Below, one piece after another: positions 12,460-28,700 of a DNA stretch of 64,000 nucleotides (position 1 is its first letter; each line of letters begins with the position of its first letter). Source of the stretch: Onchocerca lupi (lineage: Eukaryota > Nematoda > Chromadorea > Rhabditida > Onchocercidae); assembly GCA_028564675.1 (NCBI GenBank), contig JAOVVO010000033.1, positions 184,839 to 248,838 of the forward strand, written 5' to 3'. The notes under the pieces were generated by a model. It saw only the letters and a program-made list of their open reading frames with translations. It did not search any database and was not told the DNA's origin. The position numbers and the translations under genes are program-made.

Positions 12460-13702
12460 TGGCTTAAGTGAAGAGATAGTCCCAAACCAGTTCCATCCCT
12501 CGCAGCAAATACAAATTCCACAAGAAAATATCGAGAACTGAGAAGAATCCTTTCTCTCTTCATCCTATTATTAACTTTTAACTTTGTTTCCAAGTTGAGA
12601 AACAGTGACTAGTGAGGTTAAGTTGGAAAAAGAAAAAAAAAACCTAAATGCTCGAATCGGATTACCAACGAAATATCAGCATTCGTTTTCACAATTTGCA
12701 AAACATACATTTCTTTGACCGTCCTGCTACTTTCTTTCTGTGTATATCCATCGATTTTTAAGGATAGCAAATCACAAGCACTACAATCAAACGTCCGTCA
12801 GAAGTCCATGAATAGCTCTTACAGTATAGTTTTTGACGGAAAGTTTTGCAGTCAATAAACAAACTAGTTTCTAGAGTATCCTTGGAAATTATTCTGTAAC
12901 GAAATCTACTTAAAAATCCTCCACACCCATACTGTAGATGACCCATATTTTAATTTTACAAAGTTTTTTTTTTTTTTTTTACAAATAAAAGTACCATGAG
13001 TTTGTAAAAATCAATTAATGTTTATAAAATTTACATGTAACAAATAAACAGCAACAAAAAAAGAAAAAGAAAAAAAACTAATAAGTGAAAAACAAAAAAT
13101 ATACTTAAAACTAAAATCAACGGAATGTTATAAAGAAAACAATTCAATCACGAAAAACAATTCAATTTATAATCAGTGACGAAATAACATTTTTAGAATG
13201 GATTGGCATCTTGATAGATTAATAAAATAAAATGAATAATTTATACGGTAAAATAAAGTGGGTAATCTCTACGGGAAAATAAAGTGAGTAAACTATTTGG
13301 AAAATTTCGTTTTTAAAAACATATTTTATGATGGAAGATAAATTTATCTTTCTCTACTAAGGATATACTAATATTCTAATACCCTAATTATTGAATTATT
13401 CTAATTAAATTGTATCGCTCAAACAGAAAGTCGCTACATAAAAAGCAATGCGACCAAATACTTGAAGAAAGTAGGCTAAAATAAAAAGAGCAGAAAAAGA
13501 GAGTGAGATGTCCATAAGATTTTGATGACAGCACAAAGATATGTACATTTGAAAAATGCATTACTTCTTCAACAACAATAAACTAATGCTATCATTTCTC
13601 TGAATGTATTTATAATTTTACGATCCAATATTTAAAAAATAAGACATTACGATTGAGATTCTATGAAATGTTATGATAATATGGCAATGAAAATCAGCTA
13701 GT
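12460..13702. other. Spacer downstream of the helicase-RBR gene
   Basis: No supported gene. A 62-codon minus-strand frame at 12758-12946 has no motif. A T run lies at about 12965-12981 and an A-rich tract follows near 13050. The part next to 13703 should hold the 3' UTR of the minus-strand helicase gene. Confidence 0.5.
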
Positions 13703-16700
13703 TTACACAATGTCTGCATCCTCACCTTCATCTCCTTCAAAATCGGCATGAACTTCAAAGTCAACATTCGGCTCATCCCTTTCTTCATTAAGCAATCTAT
13801 TTAATTCTTGCTGATATTCAAAAAAATTGTGAACTTCATCATCATTCACCATCAATATCTGATCATCAGCATCTTCATCAGGCATTACCCAAAATGCTTC
13901 CTCACCAAAGTTAAATCTCGGATCTAACTAAAAATGACAAGAATCATTATGAATCATAACTGAAGTTAACTAGATTACTCACTCCAACATTAATTTCGGC
14001 TAAAATTATTTAACGAGTAATTGGAAATGACAAATGGCTACAGTCATTTTTGGATCAAAATGATTCCGTCACAAAAGATTATAATACCAATAAGATTAAC
14101 TATTGAAGAACTTACCAATAGCGCTGGATGTTGCCTTTCAATATATTCACGAATAAATGGATCATCTTCCATTTCTGCCACCAATTCATGCACATCAGTT
14201 CCTGGACCACCGTGCTCCGCATCCATATGAGCATAAATTTTGCTGCTTTCTGGAGCCTGTAACATTCGAAGAAAAATAGAGACAGAAAAACAAATAACAG
14301 AACAAATTGTTTCGGAACAACAAATACATATGAGCATATGATAACTCACAGAAAACATGCAAATCCAGCAAAAATGTTGTTTGCATCGCGAACATTGCAT
14401 GTGATTGCATCCCCCGAATTTTTCAATGACAGTTTGGCAATTTATATTTGGACATATTCGACGTCTTGTCTGATCTTCTCTAAATTAGTAACTATAAGAA
14501 TCTTTTTTAGACATCAAGTATAGCTAGCAAATATCTGATACAAAACCATAAAGAACAATTATGTCACAAGATATTCATTATAAAATTACAATATTGTAGG
14601 AATACAATCAGTATCTTCACGTGAAAGTAGCAAAACTGTATACCGCGAAGGATTAAACACTGGTTTATTGAAAGAAATACCAGGCAGTCTGCCAAGTTTT
14701 ATTTAATTTATTACTCACTATACTATCTATGACTGATCTACATTCCTTTTATTCTGTTGATATTATAGTTTCAATTTCCTGCAAAGTTTTTTTGCTTCAC
14801 TTAATAGCAACACTTCATTTTAAATTTCCTTTCAAATATCTCTTCTCATTTCCAACTTGTTTAAAAACCATAATATGTTGAAGTTGTATTTCTAGGTTGA
14901 TAAGGGAGAAGTATATCATAAAATTGACAAAATTAGCATGAGCAAATGAAACTAACTGTATCCATTTCCTTATTGATTCATCAGCATTAATTCTCAGTCT
15001 CGCATATTCTTCACATGTTATTGACTCGTGTTCTTCCTTTCCACATCTAGTGCACTGTACACGACCACACAATCTACACCGATCCAAATCAGCATCAGTC
15101 GTGACCTTATGTATTTGTTTTAAAAAATAATGGAAATAAATGTTCAAATAATTTGAAAAGTTTGTAACAATGTAGTAAATAAACACAAAAAAACCAAGAA
15201 ATATGCGAATAACTAACAGGGTGCAATCCTCGACAATCAGGAGTTAGACAGTGCTTATAAAGATTACTGTGACGTTCAACAAAATAAGCTAGAGAAGCGT
15301 CCGATAATGACTGCAACTTTCGAGAGTCTTCATCTTTATTGCGATTTAAGTCTCCAAGCAAAAGAACCTCCAAATCCAACCATGTGAATGGTTTCTCACA
15401 AGCAACACAAACAATCGGAAAGCCACGCGTTTCAATTGATGTTTTCAGCTGAATTAATAGAATTATAAAAAGAGATCATATGAGATACAGTAATTCTCAA
15501 CAGGAATCCTATTTAATGCCAGCAAATAACGATCTAAAATGTTACTTTTTTCAATATTAAAATTATAACAACATTACGTTGGATGGAATCACAATAATTG
15601 CTATTAAAAGTTATAAATGTATATAAGCATGACAAAAAGTTAAATAATGATATACTACTGCTTTTTTCACAGCAAACATGAAGTGTATTATGAAGCATTA
15701 AACATTCAAAATATTCAAAAAAACAGTTAACCTGCATGTTTAAACACGATTTGCAGGCACAATGTCCACATGCTTCCAGACAATGGTTTTCCAAATCTGC
15801 AGCACAAAGGCAGATGACACATTTTGGTATCCCGATCTCACTGTAAGCAGTTTCCGAAGAATCTCTCGATTGAATGCTGTCAGAAATAGAACGCAGCATG
15901 ATCTGAAATAACATAAGAACAATGAACCAATTTCCGATTTTATTCAAAATGAAAAAATTTAGATAGGATATAATATATAATAACAAATCTCTTCTTAGTA
16001 TTTTCATAAAACGAACTCTTTTTTTAGAGTAAGAGATTGAATTCCAATAAACAAACTTGATTTTAACAATAAATGAGCAAAATTGTTTGAATCTTCCTGA
16101 TTCAAACAAATCAGGAAAAAAAAATTATGAGCTTCGTTTGTGCAAATAAAAATTTTTTAAATAACTAACTAGAAGCCTTTGGAACTGGGTTTCTTTGCCC
16201 ACGAATAACAGTTCACGCCTGACAATGTTAGCATCTAAATGTAGACCACAACCGAATTGCTTCTCCAGTGAATAAAGATCATAACTATTTTGAGCTAGAA
16301 GAGTTTTCAATGTTCCCGGCTGATAATCTGGTGGCTCCAGAATCAAAATCTGACAAATATCTGCATCCAACCTAGATTTTTTTTACGTGTAATCAGAGTA
16401 AATAAAGAAAAATTTATAAAATATGATAACAATAAAGGGAACTATAACAAATATTCATTTATATGAAATTCCCTATTAAACAATTATTTCTATCACCAAA
16501 ACACTGTTGTCCATCATAAGGAAATTAAATCGAAGCAAGATGGAGCAGAATATGTTAGAAGTTGATTACCATTCTCGTAAAAAATCCTTGATTTCTGATT
16601 TAGCCTTTTCGACATTCGAAACACTTCCTTGAATCTTTACTTCCATCTTATAAGGCGATATGTTTAGAAATATTGTATACTTTTGTGATAAATTATGTAG

Positions 16701-19700
16701 AAAATCTCGACCAACCCTAAAAAGTACAATACACGCTATTATTCCTCAATATTTTTGATGACAGATTGATCAAAATACCACTGTATTCATACCGTACGTT
16801 AACTGTTGTACTGATGTATGATGTTTAGGATAGATTCCTGACTTTTGGAAATTATATCACCCTATTTTACAGATCAGAGAAAACAAACAATGGTCAATTA
16901 CTTTGTAAGCAATCGATGACAAGGTAATTCTATACCGTCTATTCTTTCACCATCTCTACACTTGATCGTATAACCGTTGATAATCTTGTCAACAGCAGCT
17001 TTGACTTCATTTACAGAACTGAAATCGATAAAAGGGGAGAATAATTCTGCAGAAACAACAACATATTTCAGAAAAGTATTGCGATCCATTAAAAAATCAA
17101 GGAAAGGGACTTACTTAAAGTCTTCCCCAGCAACGAAGAGACGACACATTTTATGATGGGTATCACTGCGGTGATTAAAATCAATATGTTCATGATCAAT
17201 TCTATTAAAAATATCTTTTAAATCATCGGAAATGGCATTGCAAAGAATTATCGGAACCTTCATTTGGTAACGAAATATTTGTTGCACATGGGCCTAAAAC
17301 GATTGAGCGATAATTTTAAAATATTTCCAGTTTAACACAAACACTGTCGGGCAAAGATTTTAGAAGGGATGATATCTCATAAAAATATGATATTTAACAT
17401 CTAAAGACATCAGATTAGTCATAACTAATAACATCCACATCCTAATAATATGTAGATTATCGCACTGACACTTTAATGATTGCGTGAATTAAACTGCCAA
17501 AATGATAAAACGTTACTATAGATGATTTTGCTTTCATCGATTATAAAAAAAAGACAGAAATAAGATTGAAAAAGCGAACTTGGTGCACATGGTTTGATGA
17601 CCCCATTTCCAAAAATACACCATTTTCCGCTGCTTCTTTCAATGCATTACCCACATGTATTCCAAGATTGATATCATTGAAGAGAACAACTGCTACAAAT
17701 TCAATTTCGCTAGCATGTTTTGGTGCGCGTATCTTAATCTCGAATGGATAATTATTGCTGCTTACTGAAATATGAAAACCATTATTTAAACAATGATCAT
17801 TATTTATAATTATGAATATTCATAAAAAAAAAAAAAAAAAAGAAATTAGCATTCTAACATAATCAGTTAAACAGCAAGGATTAAATGTGCTATATAATAT
17901 GTTAGTAAAATGAAAAAGAGTGTATTATCCTGATTTTTTTCTTTTAAAATAAATGTGAAGTGTTAGATTTAATAACTCTATTAAAGTCGGATATTTTTTA
18001 TAACGAGATCAAAAAAGATATCAAAAGATACCTGCATTCTTCGCCACCTTTATAATATGGTCAGAGATTCGTTGAGAGTGCTCTTCCAAAGCCCTAAAAA
18101 AATTCTCTTCGAGAAACCTAAAAAAATTATTAATGAAATTGTACAACTAAAACGGGCCAATTAACATACTCGTTGCTTTCAACAGGGTACATCTTCTTTC
18201 TCACTACATATATTTCATCGAATTCTATACCATAATCATTCAACACCGGTCCAAAAATATGAAGTAATCGTTTGTTATCAAAATCCAATGGAACAGATTG
18301 CAACTTTATCTAAAATAAAGGAATTCGAAATCATATGAAGATAACACTCCGAATGAATATAATTTTCGAACGAAAGAAACAATAAAATTACAAATATCCC
18401 GGTGAAAAACACACCTTGTACAAATCATCGACGCTTATATTCGGATCTCTCTCCTACAAAAATAATTGTTATTGCGTAGTGCAGTTTTGCTTTTCATCCC
18501 AGTATCTAAACACCGGAATGACAAAAGACAATGCCTGAACAGAATAGAAAAGATCATGATACTTACCACCAAATCTTCCGATAACAATGAAGGCTGAAAA
18601 TGCCCCAAATGTTTTGAAATTACATCGAAAGCGTACATTCTGTGATCGAAATCACGAGATTTCAACTGAAAGAAAACATGCAATAGATGTTGTAAATTTC
18701 ATTACGATCACTTTAAATGTACTGAAAGCTCTTTGAAAGAGCTAGCAAATCAGTAACTTCGTTTCAAAGTCAATCAAGACTAAATATAATAAATTTGAAC
18801 TGCAACAAATAAACTACCGCTTTTATTGAAGTATAATGGCAATTAAAAATAAAAGCATAACCAAGAACCTTTATTTGACCATAACCACAACTAGGCCTGC
18901 GCCACCATCTAATCACTAATTGATAAGCAGATGGATGGTAATTGCCTACTTTGCCCAAATGTTTTCGTTCAAGACGAGGCTGAAGTAAAAATTTCAATTA
19001 GTTAATGAAAAAGCAAAGTAAACTGAGAGAGTTTGATACAACTATATGAATAACGATATACTTGAGCAATACTTGCAATTGATACTAAAATTATCAAGAA
19101 AATTGAAAAATGAGAAAACGAAAACAAACTTCAATACTGAAGTCGCAACGGTCTTCACTGTTGCAAGTAAAAGCACGCATTGCAACTTCCTTATTTTCCA
19201 TTCGAATTATGCACGAATGTCTAATTTTTTTTTGATATTCATTGCGAAAAGTCACGAATTCAGTAATTTTTCCAAACTATAAGAACGAATCCCGTAATGC
19301 GAGAAGTATATAAAATGAACATTATAAAGTGGAGAACATGATCTATGCATCCTTTCTCAAAATAATTAAAATACTAGCTCAGAATCAGTAATCAGTAAGG
19401 TGGGATGCCGTTTTTGACTAAACTTTTTTAAGCAAATCATATTTCATTGAAATTATATTATCGACTGCAGAGAAAAAGCTTCGGAAGAATAAAGCAAACA
19501 TTCTCTCAATTTATTGAAGAATAAACCTTGCCAAAGTATTCCTCCAACTTCCTTCTATATGTAGCATCATCTTCCCAGTTAATATCTCCTTTTCCAACAT
19601 ACATACTGCAGAATTCACCTGGCATTAGAATCTCTAGCGGTATGCCACTACCAGACATGTGCAACTAGAATAAGAAATTATGCAATTCATTTTCTATTTC

Positions 19701-22700
19701 AGAAAATGTTGCACAAAAGGGAAATTCAAAAATTCAGTCCCCATGTTAATCAAAACTATATGGTAGTGACGATGTTCATTTTCAAGATTAATTTCTTAGT
19801 TAATATTTACAGACAAAAAAGTAAACTGACTACATAATCTGTATGCATTATCGGTACTTCTCTCGTTTGCCTACTTAGCACATCCACTTTTTCTTCTATA
19901 ATCCGTTCAATAAACGCCTCCAACTGAAAATGCAGCTATAGTCAAAAACATCTTGATATACTACTAAATTAAAAAATGTCCACATTCCCATCTTCACATA
20001 GGATAAATTTGTACTTCACGAAACTATAGCATTATTTCTTTTTATGGAAATTTGCACCAGAATTTTCTAATAAAAATATTTCATCATTTTTTGCCAAATA
20101 AAAAGTTTCATACCTTTGAAAGATTTTTAACAGAAACATAAATCTGAAGTCGATGGTAAGGATCATCAAATCTTTCCTTCTTCACACATTCCTTTCCTAC
20201 CTAAACAAATTTATTGGAACGACGAAGATTTCTATTACTGATTAACTCAGTTCTTAATAGTACTCTATTTTAACAACAACAGAAAAAAAAAAAAGAAGAA
20301 TGTTAAGTCTGTTAATATCTAACTTCAGATGAAAGTTAAGAATGCATATAAACTCTGTATCCTTTTTTCGGAGTAAAATTTTTAAATATAAATATACCTC
20401 CTGCTGAATAATAGCCATATGTGCCATAATCCATTTCTTTATAACAGTTCCACATTTAACATTATACGGCACTAACTTGTTCTGCAACGAATTTCAAAAG
20501 CACTTAAAAATTCATTAATAAATTACAAAGAATATCTCAGAATAAAATTTCTAAAGCATTCAAAGAACAAAAAACACAAAAGCTAGAATCAGAATGTAAT
20601 ATTATGAATTGTAATATTATGAAATGTAATATTATGAAATGTAATATTATGAATTTGGAATGTAGTTTATAGGATTTATACTGAAGTAATAGATTTTTCG
20701 ATACGAATTATTTTTTGACCAGAAAAAAAAAAAAAGGAATAGACTGTAAGAAAAATTTTAAAAAAGTATGCCTATTTTCCCAGTTTCCTATGTTTATATG
20801 TTAAATATGTCATTAAAAATTGAATCTACCTTTCTTTTTTCTTCCAACACATTTTGATTCATTTCATTTAACCAAGAGGAATCCGCTGCGCAAACATTCA
20901 ATATAAAATTATTTGATGTATAAAACGAACATTCATAAACCACAAATTCAGGAGTTACATCGATATATTTCAAAGCTGATGACGGATGAATCTGCAACAT
21001 TAAAGCTACTGACCATAAATTGAAATGAACAAGTTCAGTAAGTTAACTTGAGATTGTTATCAAAAGTGCTTTTCTGAGATAAACTCAAAATAGGTCAATA
21101 TTCGAAAGATCATATGAATTCCGTATATTTGAAAATGAAATTCACTTTTTACTTTTTTTTAAATATTCACTTTACTTGTTACCAATTTCGATTATATTGG
21201 AAATTTATATCAGTTTTAGAGTAGATTGCAACATACGAAGACATATTTTTTCTCATTGAAATCATAATATCCACGTTCTGGCAGGCCAGAATATATTGCC
21301 AAATTACTTCCGAAGGATCGACAGAAAAGACTAGGAATAATTGTCCGTGCCTTTGAAATATCAATCTTGTTTATATCTGCATTAACACCCTAAATTAAAT
21401 AATCTGGTAAGAATTTTGTATAAAAATGCGCATATTAATTTTCCGAAATGAGGCTTTGCCTATTAAAAAATAATTGAAAGAGAAAACGAAAATAGCAAGA
21501 GTTCTTTCTGCTGAAATCAGGAAGGGAGTAATACAAGGAATTGCTTATTGTGCATGTGGTACTCCAAAAGCAAAGTGAAACTGATATTGCCAAAAGGGAA
21601 GTAAAATTGTTTTTAACAAAGTGAAAATTCAGTCAAGAATTCAGAACAATATTTTAGAATATAAAATAGTATTTTGGAACAATATCTTAGAATATAAAAA
21701 ATACAAGGTGAATGTATGCTTACTGCAAAATGAGAAACAATGTTACAGATCTTATAGACCATGTTAAGCACAGATTTCATACGCTTCGAATTCACATAAT
21801 TTTCAAAACACCAATGTTTCAATCGATCTTTTGGCGTTCTTATGTATTGATGGAATACCTAAAAAATTATTTAAAATATAAAAACAACCAATCATTTAAA
21901 ATAATAGCTATAATATAATGATGAAATTATTACGTCAACAATTCGTAAAAATGTATTTCTCTCTTCGAGTGATAGTAATTAATTACTAAGAGAAATAAAT
22001 TAGCAGAAAAAAAAAACCAAAAAAAATAAACTTAGCAATGTTATAAAATCAAAATTCCATGTAAATGTCTGCCAAACTAATGAATTATTCATGTAACAAA
22101 AAACTAAACTTACCGCTAAAAATGTCATTGGATCACCACTTTCCTCACAAAACGCTAGTTTCCTTTGATCTGCTAGAATGAACTTCTGAAAAGAAGCAGT
22201 ATAACAAAATTTGTCTTACTTTTTAAAAAATAATGATATAAGTTTACATTTAGCTAACATTAGTCGGCAAGATGATAAGAATTTAGTATCTTGCAGCACT
22301 TTAATGGCAAAAACATGGTAATAAAGTAATAACATGTGAAAAGTATGTTAATCTTTTAATCAGCAAGCACGAAAGAATAAATGGACCATTTACTTTCTCT
22401 ATTTCTCTCATTCCCAATTTATTATTACAGAAACTAGTAAATGTCATATATACAAATGGAAAAATTATCGATTACTAAGTGGTCTAAGATAAATTTTTTC
22501 TAAATAATAATCAGAAAGTGTAAATACCGGATGATAAAGTTATTTTCTATTCGAATATTTTAAAATATTACATTTTGATTATTCCCACGATGAAAAAGTG
22601 ACCCAACATGAACACATGCACAGACAACCGCCGTTTCGAAGACTAAGTCATACTCCATAGAATCCAGAACCATTTTTGCTAGACGCGGTTCCACGGGCAA

Positions 22701-25700
22701 TTGTTTCATCTTTTTACCAATCTGGGTTAAAACTAGCTTGCTTTCATGGTACTCAATGGCTTTAAGCGACCTATAATATTTTATTCAACAATTACATTTC
22801 TTTAAAATTTGGAAAATATGTAATTTTCTTCAAAAAATACACCTCAAAAGTGTCTGTGAACGCATCAGGATGCTTGAATGCGGTTTCTCAATGAAATCAA
22901 ACTCTGCAGGATCCGTAATACCAGCTGCTATCATGTACAATACTACTTCCGCAAAATTAGAAAGAAGGATTTCTGGAATGTTTGTGGTTTCCATTTCCTC
23001 ATATTGCTCTTCCGAGTAAAGACGATAACAAATCCCTAAACAAAATTTAATCATGATGCTGACCAACAATAATGATTTGTGATCACAAACTATCCCTGCT
23101 TACTGGTAAGTATCATGATTAGATTTTGTTGTGATCACAAGAAAGTTGAATTAGCATAACATTTTGCAAAATTAAAACAAAATTAAATTAAATGCTTATA
23201 TCCCATATATCGCTTGCGCAAATTAATTGAAATCCATCAGTGGAATTAATAAGATAATTTTCGAATTATTTTTTTTTTCTGCTTGTTTCAACAATTCCAT
23301 TTTTCTTCTTTTCAAATGCTCACATATGATGGACTTTTATGTCTTTCAACTTAATCAACCCTAATTCTATTGATCGAAAAAACTGGAAAGTATTTGCATG
23401 ACATAAGACAGTGTGGTCATAGCAAATTTTTTTCAGAATTTTCGAAAGAAGTCATTTCTTAGAAAAATCTCCCCTACCCGGTGCTGTTCTTCCGGTTCTT
23501 CCAGCTCGTTGTTTTGCGGCAGTTTTCGATATCAAACCTAGTTCTAAGATATTCGTTTGTCTCACAGCGTCAAATTTTTTCACCTAAATGGAAATCATTA
23601 TTTGCAACTACATCGAAACGATCTATTTTAGTTTCTCTGTTGAAGTTGCAAATACCTACATTTTATAAGAAATAAAAATGAAGAAATATGGAATACCTTA
23701 GCCAAGCCGCAATCTACAATGTAACGAACGCCCGGAACAGTGATCGAAGTTTCACCGGTATTTGTTGCGAAGATAACCTGCAATGAAATTTTATTTTCAG
23801 ATAAAAATAATAGGACTGCCGCGAAAGTTTTTTAATTATGTGTGTTACTACAAAGACGAATTCTGTTTGAAGAAAGTTTTATTAATTGACGGAACAGCGA
23901 TTCTTTGATATAAACAATTATTAGGAATATCCAAGCAAATTGATCAGTAGGTTATTCTTTCCTTTGTCGTTCGCAGGGAAGAATACTGCTTCTCAATTGT
24001 CGGCCAGCTATATTGCTTCGAACTCTAGCTCTTGCTCCAAACAAAACTGACTCTGCTCCAAAATCAACCTTTGAAATCCTTTCGAGACTCCTCCTTTCTT
24101 AATCTCCGACGTGTCGCTCATAATTGCTCGACTTCGCTTTGTTTATCTATTAATCGGAGCGTTTCGGCGGTATTCATGTCGTTTTGGCGTTAAACATGTT
24201 CATCCTCTGCTCCTTTGTTAGTAAATATATCAATCCTTTTGGTGGTAAAAATGTTTATCCTTTTGCGGTAAACATGTTAATCATTCGGATTTTTCCGACA
24301 AAAACTGCAAAAGTAACAACAATAAATCAAGAAAATTTGCAAAGGTTAATAACCTTGTGATGATATTCAGGTTCTAAAGGAGCAAAAACTTCAAGTCGAT
24401 CTTCAATTGGCATATTTCCGTATAATGTCATAATTTTTACTTGCACGCTGTGTTTAAGTTCAGCCAGTCGCTTAGTGAGACATTCCTCAGCTATCAACGT
24501 TTCGTGAGGACTAAAAAAGATTTTTTGAAGGAAAAAGCTGTAAAAAACTAAGAGAAATGCAAACAATAAATGTGAAATACTAGTATGAATTTCTAGATGC
24601 GAATATAAATTTTTGAAAACAGAACTAAGATTGCAGAATAACTTTGAGATCAAATAAGGCAGCTACCAGTCCATATACCAAGTGAACAGCCACTACACAT
24701 TAATTTTGAATAATAATCAATCTTAAAGAACTCAAATAAACAATATCAAAAATTTGATTTCAGTATTAATTCATCATACTTTGACAAAAAAGCCATAATG
24801 TGTGCTGCATGCGTTTCTAAGCTATCTTTCCAATAAATGTCTTCAAAAGGTTGCTTCTTAGCTTCATTCTCACAAATATTTATTACTTTTTTCACTGTGC
24901 GATCGATATAATCTCGCATCAAACTTTTAAGTCTGAAAAAAAAAAAGAGAAAGAATTACGAAATAGACTAAAGAAATGCAAAACCAGGCTTGGAACAAAT
25001 TATTGAAGATAATTATGTCAAGAGCTGGAAGTCTAGCTATAATTGTGGTTGAGAAATCAAAATAATGAAGAAAGGAAAGGGTGTATAATAGGATAATAGT
25101 TAATATACTGGAACGATTTATAAAATAAGTTATATGATTGATGTGAAGTATATATTTACTCATACAGAAATGTTCATGTCCACCTGCGAAATGCGTCAAC
25201 TTTATAATTTATGTAGAGGAAAAAAATGAAAAAAAGAAAATCAGAAAACACAAATTAACTTTATAATTTATGTGGGGGAAAAAAATGGGAAAAAAAAATT
25301 CAGAAAGCACAAATCAACTTAATAATTTCTACGGAAAATTTTTAAACTAACCCCTTACAGCCGGAGTTTGGTGGCTCATAACAAATGTTAATGGAATATT
25401 GACGCCCTGGAACTTCTAGTTTTTTTGCTTGGAATTCAGCAAAATAATTCAACAGTGGTTCTGGATCTAATGTTGCAGAAGATATTACCTAAAATAAAAT
25501 CATTTAATAATTTTGGATTTATGAAAAGAAATGAGTACTTGAAAATCATAATTCACAAATATGTCGTAAAATTTTTAGCGGAATTGACCAATTTCATATC
25601 TGGCCGCAATCTAAGTAATTTTTTCATCATTCCCAAACACAGATCCGTATGCACAGTTCTTTCGTGTACTTCATCAATCACAACACATCCAAACTGTGAC

Positions 25701-28700
25701 AATTTATGATCCTGTTGTATATAATCCAAAAGATGTTTCTCTGTTATGAAATTTATTTTTGCATTCAAATTAGGTTGTAGCCTGAAATACATTGATTGGT
25801 GCAGATAATATAATTATTATGAAAATAAAAAAAAAAAAAAATGAGACAACAGATTTGATGCAATCGCTTGGATTTTTAAGAAACATAGCCAGCATCATAA
25901 TACGTCCCAGAAAACTTGCTCATGACTAATTTCTGAATCATTTACATCAGTCGAAATCTGTAATAAATCATTTTATTCAAAAAATGGAAAACAGCATACT
26001 CATTTTTATATACGGGGATGTTAACCAAACAATGGCTACTTAGTGATGTCTCTTTCGCCACTCTCATGGCCAATTCGCATACAGCAGCCTAAAGAAATGC
26101 TCATATTTTTTAAATGCAAATTTCATTCATACTTCATATATCTCTAACAAATGCTGTTTAAAGAGAAACCTTCCGTGGCTGAGTACATAGAACTTTCTGC
26201 GACGCAGTAATGATGCCATCGAATACTAAATATTGCGGAATCTGAGTACTTTTACCCGAGCCGGTATCTGCTATTATAAGCAATACTCTACCCTAAATTT
26301 ATAATTTAAAGCAAATTGAAAATAAATTCGGGAAAAAAAATCAATGGTTGCAATAATAATTAAATCCTAAGTATAGATCACTGAACAGAATTTTAATAAC
26401 AAAGTACAGGTTTTTAATATATTACTTACAGCAACAAACTGTTTGGAAACTAAAAATCAGATAAACTAAAATAGATAGAGAAAGCATTTCAACCTGATTG
26501 CACAGAATATTCTTGATATCTTTCCTGATATTATATACCGGCAATCCGCATGCAAAACGTTCTATTTCATGATCCATAAGTCTAAACCATTAATATTCGT
26601 GTAATCTTCATGCAAAGTTTAGACCATTAAATTCATAAATTATAAAAAGTACGAATTTTCTTTAAAATGATCCAAAAATTTTGTAAACATTTAACTGTAA
26701 AATATAGCTTTTTTCACTTCAGCTATAATCAAAAACCATAGAAAAATCTACTGAAGTTTAGAGAGTGGAGTCGAAAAAGTTAACTTTAATTAGAAGAAAA
26801 ATGTGTAATATTCCAGTTAATGGAATATCTTTCTCCTAAATCTAATAGGAAAATTCGAAAAGCAAAAAAATATTTCAAGTAACTGAGAAAAGAAACAAAT
26901 GTAAACATTTTAAAACTTATGCAAAAATTGATGACTACGAGTGATAAAGATCAACATCAGTCATTTTAGGAAAGTGAGTATGGTTTATTAATGGTTTCTA
27001 TAACGATAAAATTTATTTTTTTTAATAGAATATGAGAAACACTAATAAAAATTTGAACAATCGCCAATTACGGGATGTTAAGGAGAAAATTGCTTAACTC
27101 AAAAAAGATTCATTCTATAATTTACTATTACTAACTCAGTGATTAATCCTGCAGCATCTGGCGATTTTTCCAGCATTCGCACATGTTTTGCGTGCATCTC
27201 TTCAAAAATTTCTATTCTGCAGTTTCGTTTTAAAATCTAAAGATTTATTTATCAATCCATTTACTTTCTGATTTGAAAAAAGTGAGAACTGTGAAATAGC
27301 TTATGAAATCTACAGATACTATCATGGAATGAATATGAAAACGTTAACAAAAAAAAAAAAATAAAACAAAATAAAAAACAAAAAAAATAACTTCTTCCTC
27401 AAAATCATAATCGTCGACATTGTTAGGTTTAAATTGCTCAGTAGTTTTATTAAACATCGTTAGCCTTCCTGTGTCGTAATTAAATCTACCACGAATACGA
27501 CGTACAGACTGTTGCCAAGGCGGAGACGGAACCTGTAATCTATGAAATAAGCAAATTTATCCATGTGATCTCAAAAAAATAAAAAAATAAGAAATTACGA
27601 ACCAGTTTCCGACTGCGATGATTTACATTACAGAACTCATTTGTACCTGTTCCTGAAAAATTGAAACTCTACTTGTAAGCTGAAAAATAAAACAATCACA
27701 AAATTGGCTGAACATATTCTGGTATTTTTTGAAATTCTTATTTTTATTAATTTTGCAATCGGTAACATAAAATACAGAAATTCTGAAAACAGTGATTATA
27801 AAAAATGACCGAACAAACACATATGAAAAAACAATAAATAATCTCAAATCATGCCATATCGAAGAAAGAGATCCATTTTCATGGTTTATTTTCTTATTCA
27901 AGAGCTGCAAAAAAGAAGCTCTTATTTTGAGTGCAATATTAATGACAAAATAAAAAAAACTTACCAGCATTATTCTTGATGAAAACTTGGTTGCTAAATA
28001 TCAAATTTAAATATTTCGAAGAAAAAGCGTCAAGGTAGAAGGTTGGAGGTTCGCCATAAACTGTAACGCTACCATAAAAATATATCAATATTCAATCAGA
28101 AGTTTTCTTCTATATTCTCATATTAACGTCACTAAAAATTTGAACTTGATATCTGAATATAAAACAAACAATTGGACGATTTTATTTATTCTTGAATTTT
28201 TGAAAGTACATTAAAACTTGTTACTTTGGCTGGATTTCAAGAAAAGATATGATTAACCTTTCTTTTCCGACGACCAAGATTGAGCTTTACCAGCATCACT
28301 ATCATGCTCCATACGTATTGCAGGGACGGAACATTCTGTGATCTGAAACAAATAATCAAATTTGTTATTGCAACAATGTGCATTGGAACTCTTCAAAGAT
28401 TGTCTATTGAAAAAGTAAGAAAAAAGAATATTACATTTATACTACTATTTGATTAAAACTTTCAAATAATAGGTTAGAAGTTTCCAAGCGAAAACTTTAA
28501 TATCTCGCTGTTCAAATTTTCTTCCAGCACAAATAAGCAGTGAACGAAGTATATCCTTCAATTAAGTAAAAATACCACAAATCAGAAAAGAAGGGATAGT
28601 AAAAAGAAAATGAGGGGAAGATAAAGTCTAATTATTCAATTCCTAAATTATAAATTTCAGGAATATATTTTAGGAAAAGAACAACCATGTATGCGTAATT

